Shown: one piece after another, positions 15,158-24,195 of the stretch | How positions within the stretch are numbered: the first letter of the stretch is position 1 | Layout of the letters: each line of letters opens with the position of its first letter | Origin: CAZAOY01 sp964486925 | Lineage (GTDB): Bacteria > Bacillota > Clostridia > Oscillospirales > Ruminococcaceae | DNA length: 34,945 nucleotides | Direction of reading: 5' to 3' | Assembly (NCBI GenBank): GCA_964486925.1 | Contig: CAZAOY010000026.1 | Coordinates: 1-34,945, forward strand | Position numbers and translations under genes: made by a program | Notes under the pieces: model-generated | Seen by the model: the letters and a program-made list of their open reading frames with translations, nothing else | Told to the model about the DNA's origin: nothing | Databases searched by the model: none

Positions 15158-16282
15158 TTACTTATTAATCAAAAACGCTGCATACTCAAGATAGGTCATT
15201 AAATTACGGATATACTCTTTAGTCGGGTTTGGATACTCCATAAATCCCGCAGAAGGGCAGAGGATAAATCGCTTTGACTGTCTCCCGCTTTGGATACAGT
15301 CCTTGATAAGCGACTTTAGCGTGTCCTCATCGGATAATAGGATATCCTGTATCTCGATGTTACCCTCTAACCCGATTGAATCACCATACCGCTCAGCCAC
15401 CGTTTGAAGGTGGATATCGCCGTTTTTTGGCGGCTCTAGCGGGTTTAACACGTCTACGCCCATCTCGATAAACCGTGGTATAAAGCTTTGCACCTTACCA
15501 TGGCAGTGCACCCATACATACCCGCCCGCCTTATGGATAGCGTCACAGATAGGCTTGTCGTAACGGTAGACAAACTCCTCAAAATCGGTAGGGGAGAGTA
15601 ACGGCGGGATTAAAAGCTCAGGTCCCACCCACGCAAATATTACATCCTTGCCTCCAAGCTTTTCGATAACCTGCTCTACCTGCTCTAAAATCCGCCCCGC
15701 ATAGGTGGATATCAGCCGATCTACCATCTCCCGCTCATCACAGGAAAGGATAGCAAGACACTCCGACCCGCACTGACGAGCCGCGGCATACCCCGCATGA
15801 TCCAGATTAAACATCACAACCCCACGATCCGAAACCTTAGCAAGCTTATCATGATAGAGGGTTAAATCCACAGGGTAAGGCTCATACGGGATAGAGAGCA
15901 ATTTTTCAATGTCCGACCCATCCTTGATCAGATATTCTCTTGTATATTCAGGCTCACCCTTTGTCGAGATCTGGTCAATGCTACGTAGCTCACCAAGCGG
16001 TGTTTTTACGGTAGTTATACGCTCCTGCCAGTCGGGGGAGGGGGTGTTGACTATCTCCACCGATATGTACCTATCAAAATTTTTACCCGCAATAATGTTA
16101 AAATCCGACCATGCATTCACAAACAGGTCGGTGATTCGTAACGCAAGCTCCACTACAGGCTTATAGTCTGGGTGAAGTAGCTCCATATCGGGGTAAACTC
16201 CCCAAAGCTTTAATGCGGGGCGGTCAACCTCCTCCCCTTTAAATATCGATAGTATCCGCTCTCTTGATGTTAGCGTTTTCAT
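15158..16282 (-). CDS. UroD-superfamily methyltransferase-like protein
   Basis: 374 residues of the uroporphyrinogen decarboxylase/MtaA superfamily. The N-terminal SRERILSIFKGEEVDRPALKLWG is the usual opening, and the barrel includes AWVGPELLIPPLLSPTDFEEFVYRYDKPICDAIHKAGG and VWVHCHGKV, with a late Cys in FILCPSAGF. His-x-His/Cys plus late Cys resembles the zinc site of methylcobamide methyltransferases (MtaA/MtbA); true heme-pathway UroD lacks it. A role in methyl transfer is likely, the substrate unknown. GAGGG precedes the ATG. It follows the creatininase gene after 193 nt. Confidence 0.82.
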   Translation of the reverse strand: MKTLTSRERILSIFKGEEVDRPALKLWGVYPDMELLHPDYKPVVELALRITDLFVNAWSDFNIIAGKNFDRYISVEIVNTPSPDWQERITTVKTPLGELRSIDQISTKGEPEYTREYLIKDGSDIEKLLSIPYEPYPVDLTLYHDKLAKVSDRGVVMFNLDHAGYAAARQCGSECLAILSCDEREMVDRLISTYAGRILEQVEQVIEKLGGKDVIFAWVGPELLIPPLLSPTDFEEFVYRYDKPICDAIHKAGGYVWVHCHGKVQSFIPRFIEMGVDVLNPLEPPKNGDIHLQTVAERYGDSIGLEGNIEIQDILLSDEDTLKSLIKDCIQSGRQSKRFILCPSAGFMEYPNPTKEYIRNLMTYLEYAAFLINK

Positions 16283-16379
16283 ACCTTTTCCCTCATTTTC
16301 TATATAATCTATCTATCAAACCCAACCAAAATGCATATGCAAGCCAAAACGCATATCCCACTAAAATGCATGTTTAACT

Positions 16380-16404
16380 GGAACTCATGCAATGCGTTCC
16401 CTAC
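16380..16404 (-). repeat. GTAGGG-tagged palindrome, AACGCAT type
   Basis: On the minus strand: GTAGGG, GGAACGCAT, TGC, ATGAGTTCC. One arm base has mutated (G-A mismatch). It lies in the gap between the creatininase and UroD genes. Confidence 0.7.
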
Positions 16405-16426
16405 ATTTAGTTTACTGCATAACAAG

Positions 16427-16472
16427 CGTCATCGCTTTCGCAAGAAGCCGTCCTAGTTGCAAAGCAATGACG
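16427..16472. repeat. Long imperfect palindrome after creatininase gene
   Basis: CGTCATCGCTTTCGCAA (16427-16443) pairs with TTGCAAAGCAATGACG (16457-16472) with about two mismatches and a 13-nt loop. It begins three nucleotides beyond the creatininase stop codon. Its ends resemble the GTCATTGCGA...GCAATGAC palindromes dispersed in many bacteria. It could act as transcript-end structure. Confidence 0.55.
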
Positions 16473-16475
16473 TTA

Positions 16476-17225
16476 TCAAAGCCGTTGCAAAGCCGCAGTT
16501 AACACCGTTTTCATATAATTTAGGGTATACTCCATTGCCGCCTCCCCAACGTTAGCGCTTGCGTGGGTTCTGGGATCTTTGCCATGCACGCCGACAGGGA
16601 AACGGTCAGGGTCTTTATCCAGTAGATCCATCCGTACAAGCTCGGGGCGCAGTGCCATTACAATAGAGGTTTCGTTCTTTGCCGCATGGTCAACCTGAAA
16701 TCCCTTGTCGTCAAAGTCATCCTCCAAATCATCGATAAAGCAGTGGAAGCAGTCCAGTCCAAACCGATCCTTGTACTCTCCCATAAACTCCGAATATTGA
16801 CGGGTGGAAGGACCGTGACCGTGGGCAACCAGTATCTTAAAGCCTGCGCGGCTAAGCTGTGCGGCGATGTTATCCATCATAGCCTTATAAAAGCTGTCAT
16901 CCACCCAGTAGGCAGACCCCGCAAGCTGGCCCTTTTGGTAGTCCCGCCCCTCAAACTCATACATATCCATCCCGTAAAGCGGACTATCTCCAGTCAAATC
17001 CGCCATGTCAGGGCCCAAAAACAGCTTTGGTAGCACAATACCCCCGACCTCACCCGCCATCCTCTCAAAGAACAGCTGTGACTGTATCCCATCCGCCCCA
17101 AGAGGTAGATGTTCACCATGCCACTCCAGTGTGCCGAGTGGAAGGTAGGCGATAGGTGCGTCTTTTAATCTTTCTTTAAACTCTGTAGGAGTCAACTCCT
17201 CATACAATACCTTTTTACAGTTCAT
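16476..17225 (-). CDS. Creatininase-family amidohydrolase
   Basis: 249 residues. The metal-site signature PLGTLEWHGEHLPLGADG (about residues 29-46; Glu, His, Asp ligands) and VAHGHGPSTRQ (about 133-143) mark the creatininase family; the later Glu is in HAAKNETSIVMA. Family members hydrolyse cyclic or linear amides (creatinine, formamides) or act in cofactor pathways. The substrate here is unknown. GCGGGG is a weak ribosome binding site. Its neighbours, the UroD-like gene downstream and the large HTH gene upstream, suggest a small-molecule catabolic role. Confidence 0.87.
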   Translation of the reverse strand: MNCKKVLYEELTPTEFKERLKDAPIAYLPLGTLEWHGEHLPLGADGIQSQLFFERMAGEVGGIVLPKLFLGPDMADLTGDSPLYGMDMYEFEGRDYQKGQLAGSAYWVDDSFYKAMMDNIAAQLSRAGFKILVAHGHGPSTRQYSEFMGEYKDRFGLDCFHCFIDDLEDDFDDKGFQVDHAAKNETSIVMALRPELVRMDLLDKDPDRFPVGVHGKDPRTHASANVGEAAMEYTLNYMKTVLTAALQRL

Positions 17226-17402
17226 ATAGCTATTACCCCGCTAATGATTACGAAGTAACATTCCCCCCCTCGGTTATACATTCCCTCTATTATACTATAT
17301 ATTTGCTATCTTATTATGTCGATTTTGTGTATTTTTATTGAATACATATAAAATTATCACACAAATAAAAGAAGCTAAAACACCGTAACTAAAACCTTGC
17401 GC

Positions 17403-18947
17403 TTATTTCATCTTAATCTGAATTTTATCGTTAGAAGCCTGCTTAATCGCAAGCTGATTCAGCAGATTAGAGTTTGAAAGCTGATCCTTGCTATGGGAGT
17501 AGATCTGGTTTTGCCAAGCGGATTCAAATATAGTAAAGATCCTGTTAACCACGCTGTTTTCGCAGTTAAAGTTAATATGGTTTACCATATAAGCCTCGTA
17601 AAAGTTACGCTTAACCCTAACTACATGCCGCTGTGTCGGTGCGTTCTTCTCTAGTGAGGAGAACCCTACGTTAAAGTTTTGACATTCTCTCAAAAGTCTG
17701 GCGGTTTGCTGTAGGTGCTGACGATACTGAAGATTTGTGACATAAACCGACCTCCCCACATATAAGGAAAGCTCGTCATAATCAATTATCTCCTTATCTA
17801 GTAGCGCGTCCAGATCGTCATAGAAGTATACATGACGTATGTAACATCGGTTGTCGAAGTTTAGGATGGTCTGGCGCATTAATCTATGAAGCTTTATTAG
17901 CTCCCTTTTAATATTGCCTGTAACGTTGTTGTCGTTTAAAATCTGCTCTAAAAGCTCCTCGCTCATAGTCTCCATCCCAGGCTTTTTTGAGGACATGTAG
18001 CTAGATTCCTGTATCACCTCATAATGACACATCTTCTTGATAAGGTCTAACCTTTGGGCAGTGGTGCGGGGCGAGAAATTTTTTGTGCACTGACCTATTA
18101 GGTTGTTAAGGTACTGATATCCTTGATCCACGGTAAATTTATCGGTAAAGATACTCGCATAAAGTATCTCATTACTGCTGTACCCAAGCAGTGAAACCAC
18201 ACCCTTTAACACATAGGTGCTAGGCATTAAATCTACATTTGTATCGGAAACAAAGTAGTATGCATGGTAGTTTGAGTAGGCGTTTAGTATGTGATTCTTC
18301 TCAACGTAGGCGTTAAAAAGCCCAACCTCCTTAGGGTTGTTTAGGATAACGCAGACCTTGTGCCCCTTTTTAAGTATAGTGTCAAGCTTAGAATGCCAGC
18401 TGTCAAGATAGCTTTGGTCATACAAAAACCAAGAGAAGAAGATCCTGTCAAAGAGCAAAAGTTCGCCAGGCTCGTCTAGCTTTAGCGTTTCCTCAAGGAT
18501 AACATCCATCGCCGCCTGTCTGCCCTCCACCCCAATATAGACCGAAATGCTGGTGGTGTACATACTGCCGTTGTTTTTGGCGATAACATTCTTAGCCTGT
18601 ATAGGGATTGCAGAGGAGGACAAAAACTTTCTTGTGCAAAGGATAAGATAGTCGTTGTTGTTAAGCCTACATTCGGTAACTATGCAAGCAGGGGTGTCGA
18701 TAGATAGCTCGGGATAGATACTGGAATACAGATCCTCCAAGGTGGCAAGCCCCTGTTTTTGGTTAATCTTTACGATGTACTTTACCACCTCGTTAAAGTG
18801 AACGCTACTCTCCGTAAAGGTGCGTGCCCCCGTTCGCCATTTGCTTATTGCCGTTCGGTCGATGTAAAGTACCTTTGCCATATCGTTTACCGATATGTTT
18901 AGGATATCGATAAGGTATCCTAAGGTTGTTAGTTTTTTAGATCTCAT
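17403..18947 (-). CDS. Large HTH-domain putative regulator
   Basis: 514 residues. The first 60 form an XRE-like HTH: TTLGYLIDILNISVNDMAKVLYIDRTAISKWRTGAR (split over about 7-42), with the recognition helix DRTAISKWRTG. The remaining 450 residues match no family I recognise. They contain a beta-rich part (about 80-300, with SVYIGVEGRQAAMDVILEETL) and a helical part (about 300-514). No membrane segments. GGAG lies eight nucleotides before the ATG. Position, directly upstream of creatininase and UroD genes on the same strand, suggests a dedicated sensor-regulator. The gap 17226-17402 holds a TATAAT at 17296-17301 (minus) but no good -35. Confidence 0.75.
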   Translation of the reverse strand: MRSKKLTTLGYLIDILNISVNDMAKVLYIDRTAISKWRTGARTFTESSVHFNEVVKYIVKINQKQGLATLEDLYSSIYPELSIDTPACIVTECRLNNNDYLILCTRKFLSSSAIPIQAKNVIAKNNGSMYTTSISVYIGVEGRQAAMDVILEETLKLDEPGELLLFDRIFFSWFLYDQSYLDSWHSKLDTILKKGHKVCVILNNPKEVGLFNAYVEKNHILNAYSNYHAYYFVSDTNVDLMPSTYVLKGVVSLLGYSSNEILYASIFTDKFTVDQGYQYLNNLIGQCTKNFSPRTTAQRLDLIKKMCHYEVIQESSYMSSKKPGMETMSEELLEQILNDNNVTGNIKRELIKLHRLMRQTILNFDNRCYIRHVYFYDDLDALLDKEIIDYDELSLYVGRSVYVTNLQYRQHLQQTARLLRECQNFNVGFSSLEKNAPTQRHVVRVKRNFYEAYMVNHINFNCENSVVNRIFTIFESAWQNQIYSHSKDQLSNSNLLNQLAIKQASNDKIQIKMK

Positions 18948-19351
18948 CCCACTCCATCACTCCTCTTTAAACTATCACCCCGCCTACATCCTATCTACTA
19001 TTAAATGGATGGTTTCGGAGCAATTTTACCTCGATAGCCCTTTGTTAGAGCAAAATCTATATATATCTGTAATTTTGTAAACTACCGAAGCAATAACTTT
19101 ATCTATCTAAATGAATATATTTTTATTTTTTGAGCTGTGCATTTTACCACAATTAGGAAGGTATAACTATCTATTAATAAATATAGCATGAACACGTCAA
19201 GTTCCCTTTATTGCGTGCAACTATTATACCATAAATACGGTATTATTTCAATAGTAATTACTATTTCTTTAAATAATTTGTAAATTTTCCACTATTCATG
19301 ACATGTCACAAATTGTACACATGAATTAATGTGAAACTCATAGCCATTCTA
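18948..19351. other. Divergent intergenic region, HTH/chemoreceptor
   Basis: About 400 nt of AT-rich DNA between the divergent large HTH gene and the chemoreceptor gene. I found no ORF, strong hairpin or family repeat. It presumably carries the HTH gene promoter, but no convincing box pair was visible on the minus strand. Confidence 0.3.
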
Positions 19352-19380
19352 TTTACATTTTTACTGCTATATGATATCAT
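19352..19380 (+). promoter_or_regulatory. Promoter for chemoreceptor gene
   Basis: TTTACA at 19352-19357, 17-nt spacer, TATCAT at 19375-19380, 42 nt before the ATG. It looks like a vegetative sigma-A promoter; no SigD-type (TAAA / GCCGATAT) motif was seen. Confidence 0.6.
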
Positions 19381-19422
19381 TATAAAAGTTAGTAAAATAT
19401 TCAAATTAATTGGGAGCGTATA

Positions 19423-21207
19423 ATGGACAACAAAAGTAAACAGCCACAGCTTATAGCCATAATTAACCTAGTGTCTATTGCATTGCTGATAGTCCTAGCC
19501 GCATTATTCACCTGGACATTAAACCTAACTACCCACCGAGGGCAGGCACATATAACAAAGTATAACCTTACAGCTAATGCCAATAGGTTTATGAAAGGCT
19601 CAGCACTACTGACAAACGAGGTAAGAGCATACGCCGCCACCGCCGATGTTATCCACTACGATAACTATATAAAGGAAGTGAATACCGAAAAAAATACCGT
19701 AGTAGGAATCCAGAATATGAAGGATATCGGGCTTACCAAGGAGGAGGAAGCTATCGTTGAGAAGATGTTAGCCCTCTCAAATAAGCTAATTCCATTTGAA
19801 GAAACCGCCATGAGCAAGGTTAAAGAGGGTAACCTTACCGCCGCGCTAGACGCTGTCTACGGTAAGGAGTACACAAACACCCTATTTGAAATCGCCTCAC
19901 TACAGAGCGACTTTTTATCCAAATTAGACCATAGAACCGACACAACTATAGATAGCATAAACAGCACCCTTTCCTTAATCCAGATTATCGTGTTTGCATT
20001 TTTACTGCTTATTGCCGCTTTGCAGATTAGCCTTAGAGTTGTGGTGCAAAAACGCTTGGTGTCACCGATTAAGCAGATTAACGATGGGTTATCAAGGATC
20101 TCTAAGGGAGAGCTGTCCACTCCGTTTGAGATAAACGGCAACACCTCAGAGGTTGCGTCGATTGTAGCAGAGATACAAACCCTAAAATCCAGTCTGTCGG
20201 GTTATATAGCAGATATCGAGATGGCGACAAGCAGTATAGCTGTGGGAAACTTTGTCCTACCGCCGTTTAAAAACGACTTTGTAGGGGATTTTAGCATTAT
20301 CAAGGTAAACCTCGATAAGCTTGTCAATATTATGTCAAACACCCTAAATAGGATTAAGGAAGCCGCCGAGCAGGTGTCAAGCGGGTCGGATCAGGTGTCA
20401 AACGCCGCCCAAGCTTTAGCGCAAGGTGCAACCGAGCAGGCAAGCTCGGTACAGGAGCTGTCCGCCTCGATAGGGGAGATATCCCATCAAGTAAAGAGCA
20501 ACGCTGAAAATGCCGCAAGGGCAACACAGCTTTCCGATACATCAATGGAAGCCATCCAAAACTCCAACCTAAAGATGCAGGAGTTAATGTCCGCAATGGA
20601 CGAGATAAACGAAAAGTCCGCCCAGATTAACAAGATTAACAAGACTATTCAGGATATAGCGTTCCAGACAAACATCCTAGCACTTAACGCCGCAGTTGAA
20701 GCCGCAAGGGCAGGAACAGCAGGCAAAGGCTTTGCAGTGGTAGCAGACGAGGTGCGTAACCTTGCCAGCAAGAGTGCCGATGCCGCAAAGGAAACCACCC
20801 ATCTAATCGAGTCCTCGGTGGTATCCATCGAGGTAGGGGTAAGGCTAGCGAACCAGACCGCACAGGAGCTTGCACGTGTGGTAGACAGCGCAAGATCCAC
20901 CACCAAGATAGTCGGTGAGATCTCGACAGCCTCAAAGGATCAGTCTGTATCTCTATCAGAGGTAAGCCAAGGTATCGAGCAGATCTCCGCCGTAGTCCAG
21001 ACAAACTCCGCCACAAGCGAACAAAGTGCGGCGGCAAGCGAAGAGCTTTCAAGCCAATCAACGCTAATGAAGCAGCTTGTTTCAAGGTTTATTCTAAAGG
21101 ACACCTCAGATATTGATAGTGATAATCTACAAAACCTAAACAAACCGCAAGACCCTTCAAGGGTAGATGAAACCTCCTATAAACGTAAAAGCGGCAACAA
21201 ATACTAG
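19423..21207 (+). CDS. Methyl-accepting chemotaxis protein
   Basis: 594 residues. Membrane segments at about 9-31 and 184-205 enclose an all-helical ligand domain of about 150 residues, like the four-helix-bundle sensors. A HAMP domain follows (about 206-260, VVQKRLVSPIKQINDGL), then the long signalling coiled coil whose tip reads KTIQDIAFQTNILALNAAVEAARAG and GKGFAVVADEVRNLA, the invariant CheA/CheW-binding hairpin. No C-terminal CheR-tethering pentapeptide. It sits alone on the plus strand inside a minus-strand catabolic cluster, so its ligand may be a substrate of that cluster. Confidence 0.95.
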   Translation: MDNKSKQPQLIAIINLVSIALLIVLAALFTWTLNLTTHRGQAHITKYNLTANANRFMKGSALLTNEVRAYAATADVIHYDNYIKEVNTEKNTVVGIQNMKDIGLTKEEEAIVEKMLALSNKLIPFEETAMSKVKEGNLTAALDAVYGKEYTNTLFEIASLQSDFLSKLDHRTDTTIDSINSTLSLIQIIVFAFLLLIAALQISLRVVVQKRLVSPIKQINDGLSRISKGELSTPFEINGNTSEVASIVAEIQTLKSSLSGYIADIEMATSSIAVGNFVLPPFKNDFVGDFSIIKVNLDKLVNIMSNTLNRIKEAAEQVSSGSDQVSNAAQALAQGATEQASSVQELSASIGEISHQVKSNAENAARATQLSDTSMEAIQNSNLKMQELMSAMDEINEKSAQINKINKTIQDIAFQTNILALNAAVEAARAGTAGKGFAVVADEVRNLASKSADAAKETTHLIESSVVSIEVGVRLANQTAQELARVVDSARSTTKIVGEISTASKDQSVSLSEVSQGIEQISAVVQTNSATSEQSAAASEELSSQSTLMKQLVSRFILKDTSDIDSDNLQNLNKPQDPSRVDETSYKRKSGNKY

Positions 21208-21244
21208 TTATATGCTTTAAAATCTACATAAAAGCTGTAAGCTT

Positions 21245-21280
21245 CAACAAGTCGAACGATAATCTCGTTTCGGCTTGTTG
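21245..21280 (+). terminator. Hairpin after chemoreceptor gene
   Basis: CAACAAG and CTTGTTG close an extended stem with further CGAACGA/TCGTTTCG pairing. It lies about 40 nt after the stop. The following TTGCATACG is T-poor, so it is a probable but not classic terminator. Confidence 0.5.
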
Positions 21281-21376
21281 TTGCATACGCATGTTTTAAC
21301 ATCCAAACGCAACATGTATTGTGGTTCGGTCGTCCGCAGGGATAACCCCACAAAAACAAACCACATAGCAACCATA

Positions 21377-21401
21377 GGAACGCATGCAATGCGTTTCCTA
21401 C
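21377..21401 (-). repeat. GTAGGA-tagged palindrome, AACGCAT type
   Basis: On the minus strand: GTAGGA, then AACGCAT, TGC, ATGCGTT and CC. The tag has one change from GTAGGG. It lies between convergent chemoreceptor and mttB-like genes. Confidence 0.7.
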
Positions 21402-21431
21402 ATGGGTGTTACGTAGAAACCAATGAAAGGC

Positions 21432-21450
21432 GGCGACCCTAGCGGTCGCC
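21432..21450. repeat. GCGACC-type palindrome
   Basis: GGCGACC and GGTCGCC with a CTAGC loop, the same stem as the copies at 6004 and 22964 but with a decayed tag. Confidence 0.55.
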
Positions 21451-21470
21451 CGACTGCTTAACCAAAACCA

Positions 21471-21498
21471 TAGCGGACGTGCATGTGCACGTCCGCTA
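21471..21498. terminator. Perfect 13-bp palindrome after mttB-like gene
   Basis: TAGCGGACGTGCA and its exact complement with a two-base centre, five nucleotides beyond the mttB-like stop. On the minus strand it is followed by TGGTTTTGG. It is another member of the local palindrome group and probably ends the UroD-MttB transcript. Confidence 0.6.
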
Positions 21499-21503
21499 AA
21501 AAC

Positions 21504-22904
21504 CTATTTAAGAGAATTAAGCTCCGCCATGGCAGCGGCTACGATCTCGTCAATGCTGCCGCATAGGCTGTCGCTGATGACAGGCTTAGCGTCCTTGTAA
21601 TCTGTGGTAACCTCCTCAACGAAGTCATGCGCACGCTCTAGAATTGTCTTTTTGCCGTTTGCTACCCAGTTCGCCCAGTCCTCACGACCGAAGATGTCGG
21701 ATACCCAGTAGCTGTCACGCATGTACTCAACGGTGTGCTCCTCGCCTAGGAAGTTGCCCTTGATACCAACGTCAAAGATGGTGTCAAGTCCGATGGATTG
21801 AGGAGAAACCTCAAAACCACTCGTGATGTAGTTGTAGTAGTCAATCCACTCGTTGTCGATAACAAGCTGTTCGTAGCTAAACCCCTGATCTGCCCCAACA
21901 ATACCCTGACAACCGATGGAACACGCACCCGATAGATTGTTAAATGCCGCCGTGATACCCTTCTCAAACCCGCCTTGGAAGTCCGGATAGAGCGAATCGG
22001 TTAGCGCAGTGTTAGTACCGCCTTGAATACCGTAAAACTTCGCCATCTGCGCCGCCGCTATCCCGAATAATGCCTGATTTGGCGAACCAAAGGAGCATAA
22101 CATCGTCTTAGGGTCAACGGAATGACAAGAAGCCGCAAACCCAGGATATCCGCCTGTTAGACGGTGCACGATAAAGATACTGCTTAGAATCTCCGCCGTC
22201 TGGATCACTAGCGTTCCCGATACCGTTACAGGAGCGGTCGCCGAGCTCATCGCCATCGGCGCAATACCTAAGCCACCGCCGTTTTTAGCGAAGGTAATCG
22301 CCATCTCACAGGTGTCCTTCTTGTAGGATAGGGGACTGATGTTCTCAAACAGATACCCCGGCTGACGTCCGAACAGCTTGTCAAGCTCGATAACATACTT
22401 AGTGCTAAACGGTGTAAGTATGTAGGTACCACCAGGCTTTGTGGAGTATTTGTAGATGTCCGCAAAGGATACAATGTCCGATACCTCATAAGGCACGTCC
22501 GCCGGTACAACCACCGCATTCGCCGCTGGGATGTTCTTTAGATGTTCCACAAGCTTAATCCCCTTAAGGATGTCGTCCCGCCTGCCGTATCTGCGCTCCT
22601 TGGTGTGGTAGTCAACAAGCGACACCTGTGTAGAGATCCACCCCGATAGCTTTGTAGGGGTTTCCTCAATCTTAAAGGTGCTCTCCGCCCGCATTTTATC
22701 AAGAAACTTTTCCATTACCGCAACAGGAATCTTCATGTTTTCCTTTTCAAGATCCACCACAGCGCCCGCCTCGGCAACCATATTTAACATCTCCTCGCAA
22801 GGTACGTTAATCCCGACCTCTGCTAGGATTTTTAGCGCAGATTCATGGATTAACTGAACCTCCGCTTCTGTCATAACCTCAATACTCGTCTTAATCTTCT
22901 TCAT
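21504..22904 (-). CDS. MttB-family methyltransferase (non-pyrrolysine)
   Basis: 466 residues of the trimethylamine methyltransferase MttB superfamily. Opening MTEAEVQLIHESALKILAEVGINV (split) is typical, with the Gly-rich centre GLGIAPMAMSSATAPVTVSG and CSFGSPNQALFGIAAAQMAKFYGIQGG. There is no in-frame stop, so pyrrolysine is not used. Such non-Pyl homologues (MtgB, MtpB, MtcB, MtyB) demethylate quaternary amines such as glycine betaine, proline betaine or carnitine onto a corrinoid protein. No corrinoid protein is encoded in this window. GAGG precedes the ATG; the UroD-like gene ends 77 nt upstream. Confidence 0.9.
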   Translation of the reverse strand: MKKIKTSIEVMTEAEVQLIHESALKILAEVGINVPCEEMLNMVAEAGAVVDLEKENMKIPVAVMEKFLDKMRAESTFKIEETPTKLSGWISTQVSLVDYHTKERRYGRRDDILKGIKLVEHLKNIPAANAVVVPADVPYEVSDIVSFADIYKYSTKPGGTYILTPFSTKYVIELDKLFGRQPGYLFENISPLSYKKDTCEMAITFAKNGGGLGIAPMAMSSATAPVTVSGTLVIQTAEILSSIFIVHRLTGGYPGFAASCHSVDPKTMLCSFGSPNQALFGIAAAQMAKFYGIQGGTNTALTDSLYPDFQGGFEKGITAAFNNLSGACSIGCQGIVGADQGFSYEQLVIDNEWIDYYNYITSGFEVSPQSIGLDTIFDVGIKGNFLGEEHTVEYMRDSYWVSDIFGREDWANWVANGKKTILERAHDFVEEVTTDYKDAKPVISDSLCGSIDEIVAAAMAELNSLK

Positions 22905-22963
22905 ATCTTTACCTCTATCTAATTATTTTATGTATATTCTAGTATATTGCGGTCGACAATACA

Positions 22964-22981
22964 AGACCGCAAGGGTCGCCC
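22964..22981. repeat. GCGACC-type palindrome after UroD-like gene
   Basis: GACC-GCAA-GGGTC at the stop codon of the second UroD-like gene. An alternative pairing uses CGGTC (22950-22954) with GACCG. It lies within the 77-nt gap to the mttB-like gene. Confidence 0.45.
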
Positions 22982-24130
22982 TTAAGTGGTATATGAACTA
23001 TAACGTACCCCTGCATTGTATAGCGCATTTATCTTTTCCATCGGGGTGTACGGCGGGATATCGTTGCCCTCACGGTAGATAAACCGCTTGGTTAAAGGCT
23101 TGACAGCCTCGATAATCGCCTTGCTCTGGCGATCAATCTCCTCTGGAGTACCGTTTTTGACAAGCTCGGCAGGGATACCGCCCTGTATTATAACCTCTGT
23201 GCCTAGCTCCTTTATTAAAGCTACGTGATCCACAGGAAAACCGGTGTCAAAGGTGTAGATGTTAAGCTCGTCACGAATGGTCTTAAAATGCCTTGTAGCG
23301 TCCCCGCAAAGGTGTACACCGCCACGCTGTTCCATGGTGGATAGCGCAGCTGCTAACCTCTTGTGGTAGGGGAGTACAAACTCCTTGTACATCTCGCAGG
23401 ATAAAAGCAGTATGCTGTCGTCCGCAAACCAGAACGCCTTGCTAACTAAATCCTCACCCAGAAAACGTCGAAAATCCCGCATTCTTTGGATGGTAGCCTC
23501 GGTAAGATAATCCATAAGCTGATGGTAGTAGTCGGGGTCATCGTACATGTCGATACAAAGGTTATCCGCCCCCCGAAGCTCGCAAGCTATGGTAAACATC
23601 CCATCCGTCCCCGCAAATGGGGTGGACACGTTTGTGATACGCTGACCCTCTATGGTGTAATCCTTGGCATACTCCAAAAACCGCTCGTAATACTCCGACC
23701 CCTGCTTCATAATCCCGCTAAAGCTGTCGGGGATTCCACGCTCGAATAGAGCATGCTTGTTGTCCTCTTGAAGTAGCGGGACTGCATAAGGTACCTCCCC
23801 CTTAGGGAATAAAACGGAGCACCCAAGCCACGCCGCCTCGTAGTAGTTTTGGAAATCCACATTAACGTTCCACCCACCCTCGGGTATCCCCATCTCATGG
23901 TCACCGATAATGTTAAACTTATGGTATCTGGAAAACTCCGCCTGCATTAAAAACATTAGCCGTGGGTCATTGGTATAGTCGTAGAACGACACCCTCTTAG
24001 GGTTTGTATCACGGTTTAGCACAAAAAACCTGTCGGATATCCCCGTAATTACCGGCATACGGATAGGCTCGCCCGCCCAAAAAGCCTCCCAAACCGCCTT
24101 GACCTCCTTGTTATGTCTAGCAAAATCCAT
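22982..24130 (-). CDS. UroD-superfamily methyltransferase-like protein
   Basis: 382 residues, distant from the other UroD-like protein in the window. VNVDFQNYYEAAWLGCSVLFP, FAGTDGMFTIACELRG and the zinc-like motif GGVHLCGDATRHF (His-x-Cys) with DTGFPVDHVALIKELGTEVIIQGGI show the barrel. The late Cys ligand seen in MtaA is not evident, and a REGNDIPP stretch occupies that end. A methyltransferase or decarboxylase-like lyase acting with the MttB homologue is the best inference. AAGGA precedes the ATG. The promoter region carries a palindrome matching the ROK operator. Confidence 0.8.
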   Translation of the reverse strand: MDFARHNKEVKAVWEAFWAGEPIRMPVITGISDRFFVLNRDTNPKRVSFYDYTNDPRLMFLMQAEFSRYHKFNIIGDHEMGIPEGGWNVNVDFQNYYEAAWLGCSVLFPKGEVPYAVPLLQEDNKHALFERGIPDSFSGIMKQGSEYYERFLEYAKDYTIEGQRITNVSTPFAGTDGMFTIACELRGADNLCIDMYDDPDYYHQLMDYLTEATIQRMRDFRRFLGEDLVSKAFWFADDSILLLSCEMYKEFVLPYHKRLAAALSTMEQRGGVHLCGDATRHFKTIRDELNIYTFDTGFPVDHVALIKELGTEVIIQGGIPAELVKNGTPEEIDRQSKAIIEAVKPLTKRFIYREGNDIPPYTPMEKINALYNAGVRYSSYTT

Positions 24131-24195
24131 ATATTTTCCTTCGTATAATTTTGTTTGTACTTAAACCACTGACCATGGAAACGTCAGAGGGTACA

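Noticed and set aside
15158..16282. Heme-pathway uroporphyrinogen decarboxylase (hemE)
   Set aside because: The His/Cys zinc-like motifs and the catabolic neighbours fit methyltransferase-like members, and no other heme gene is present.
20354..21085. Long minus-strand ORFs inside the chemoreceptor gene
   Set aside because: Shadow frames of a strongly conserved signalling domain, with no ribosome binding site or family match.
21504..22904. Pyrrolysine-containing MttB
   Set aside because: The frame is open over its full length with no in-frame TAG, so it is a non-pyrrolysine member.
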